A stretch of DNA of 5,861 bases from Actinomycetes bacterium (GTDB taxonomy: Bacteria; Actinomycetota; Actinomycetes; Propionibacteriales; Propionibacteriaceae). Of the stretch, positions 5,669 to 5,861 are shown piece after piece; position 1 is the first letter of the stretch, and every line of letters starts with the position of its first letter. The translations under genes and the position numbers were made by a program. Below the pieces are notes generated by a model. The model saw only the letters and a program-made list of their open reading frames with translations, was not told the DNA's origin and made no database searches. The DNA lies in contig WQUE01000103.1 in NCBI GenBank assembly GCA_009785885.1, positions 1 through 5,861 of the forward strand, given 5' to 3'.

Positions 5669-5861
5669 TTGTTCTGCTTCCTGAGACGTCCGGACGGCTC
5701 CGGTCGTCCCGGTGTGGCGTTCACCGACCGGCTGGGCGGTGCGTCCGCCGGCGCGCTGGCTAGCCTCAACCTGGGACGGACGGATCTCGACGATCCCGCG
5801 GTTCTGCGCGCGAATCTTGCCGCGGTGACGGATGCGCTCGGCGTGTCGCGGGTGGTCATGG
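5669..5861 (+). CDS. pgeF: PgeF/YfiH-type multicopper-oxidase-like (LACC1 family) protein, 3' end missing
   Basis: This is the start of a YfiH family protein, once called polyphenol oxidase or laccase. The E. coli member acts as a peptidoglycan editing enzyme that removes L-Ser wrongly joined to UDP-MurNAc, and other members act on purine nucleosides. The 64 visible residues carry the family's N-terminal marks: GVAFTDRLGGAS (15-26), ASLNLGRTDLDDP (31-43) and LRANLAAVTDALG (46-58). The His/Cys metal-binding catalytic residues lie beyond the window edge, so activity cannot be judged. The TTG start rests on the RBS and on length; GTG at 5714 is possible but would cut into the conserved FTDR region. 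It follows ftsZ by 30 bases with no terminator, the usual place for this gene in actinobacteria, so co-transcription with ftsZ is likely. Confidence 0.85.
   Translation, partial: MFCFLRRPDGSGRPGVAFTDRLGGASAGALASLNLGRTDLDDPAVLRANLAAVTDALGVSRVVM

Noticed and set aside
5762..5771. AGCCTCAACC repeated from the ftsQ-ftsZ gap (4311-4320)
   Set aside because: Here it encodes the conserved ASLNL motif of PgeF, so the match is most simply chance.
5017..5859. An open frame on the minus strand across the 3' half of ftsZ and the start of pgeF
   Set aside because: It is Ser/Arg/Ala-rich with no domain, and conflicts with two recognisable genes on the + strand.
1..5861. Mobile element, CRISPR array, tRNA/rRNA gene or phage signature
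   Set aside because: None seen: no repeat array, no transposase or integrase motif, no structural RNA pattern, and an unbroken core gene order with even base composition.

Overview
The window is a stretch of chromosomal division and cell-wall (dcw) cluster from a high-G+C Gram-positive bacterium (Actinomycetota). Four things support this: very G+C-rich codons throughout, the order ftsW-murG-murC-ftsQ-ftsZ-pgeF, an FtsZ that begins near a QNYLAKI motif and ends in an Asp-rich DVPPFM tail, and the dedicated gap in front of ftsZ. The flavour of MurG and MurC is compatible with Propionibacteriales, but I cannot fix the family from sequence alone.

Layout: all genes are on the + strand. Bases 1-1041 hold the 3' part of ftsW, a polytopic SEDS glycosyltransferase whose start lies outside the window. 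After 25 bases comes murG (1067-2182), which overlaps murC (2169-3587) by 14 bases; murC overlaps ftsQ (3580-4311) by 8 bases. A 151-base gap (4312-4462) follows, the only sizeable non-coding stretch. It holds a good promoter candidate, a CTCAA/TTGAG inverted repeat, a 13-base near-perfect direct repeat placed on either side of the promoter, and a possible 5'-leader hairpin. Then come ftsZ (4463-5638) and, 30 bases on, the 5' end of pgeF/yfiH (5669 to the window edge), probably starting at TTG.

How they work together: MurC adds L-Ala to UDP-MurNAc, and PgeF, from work on the E. coli protein, removes L-Ser wrongly added at that step. MurG makes lipid II at the cytoplasmic face of the membrane. 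FtsW polymerises lipid II at the septum. FtsQ is the bitopic scaffold of the divisome and FtsZ is the tubulin-like ring that places the machinery. The overlaps and short gaps from ftsW to ftsQ indicate one translationally coupled operon, while the gap before ftsZ suggests an extra promoter that lets FtsZ, and probably PgeF, be made at its own level.

I do not see a new system here. The region is a conserved core locus. Points worth a second look are details: the ftsZ upstream region, an altered Gly-rich loop in MurC, an FtsW external loop with two cysteines, and the FtsZ C-terminus.
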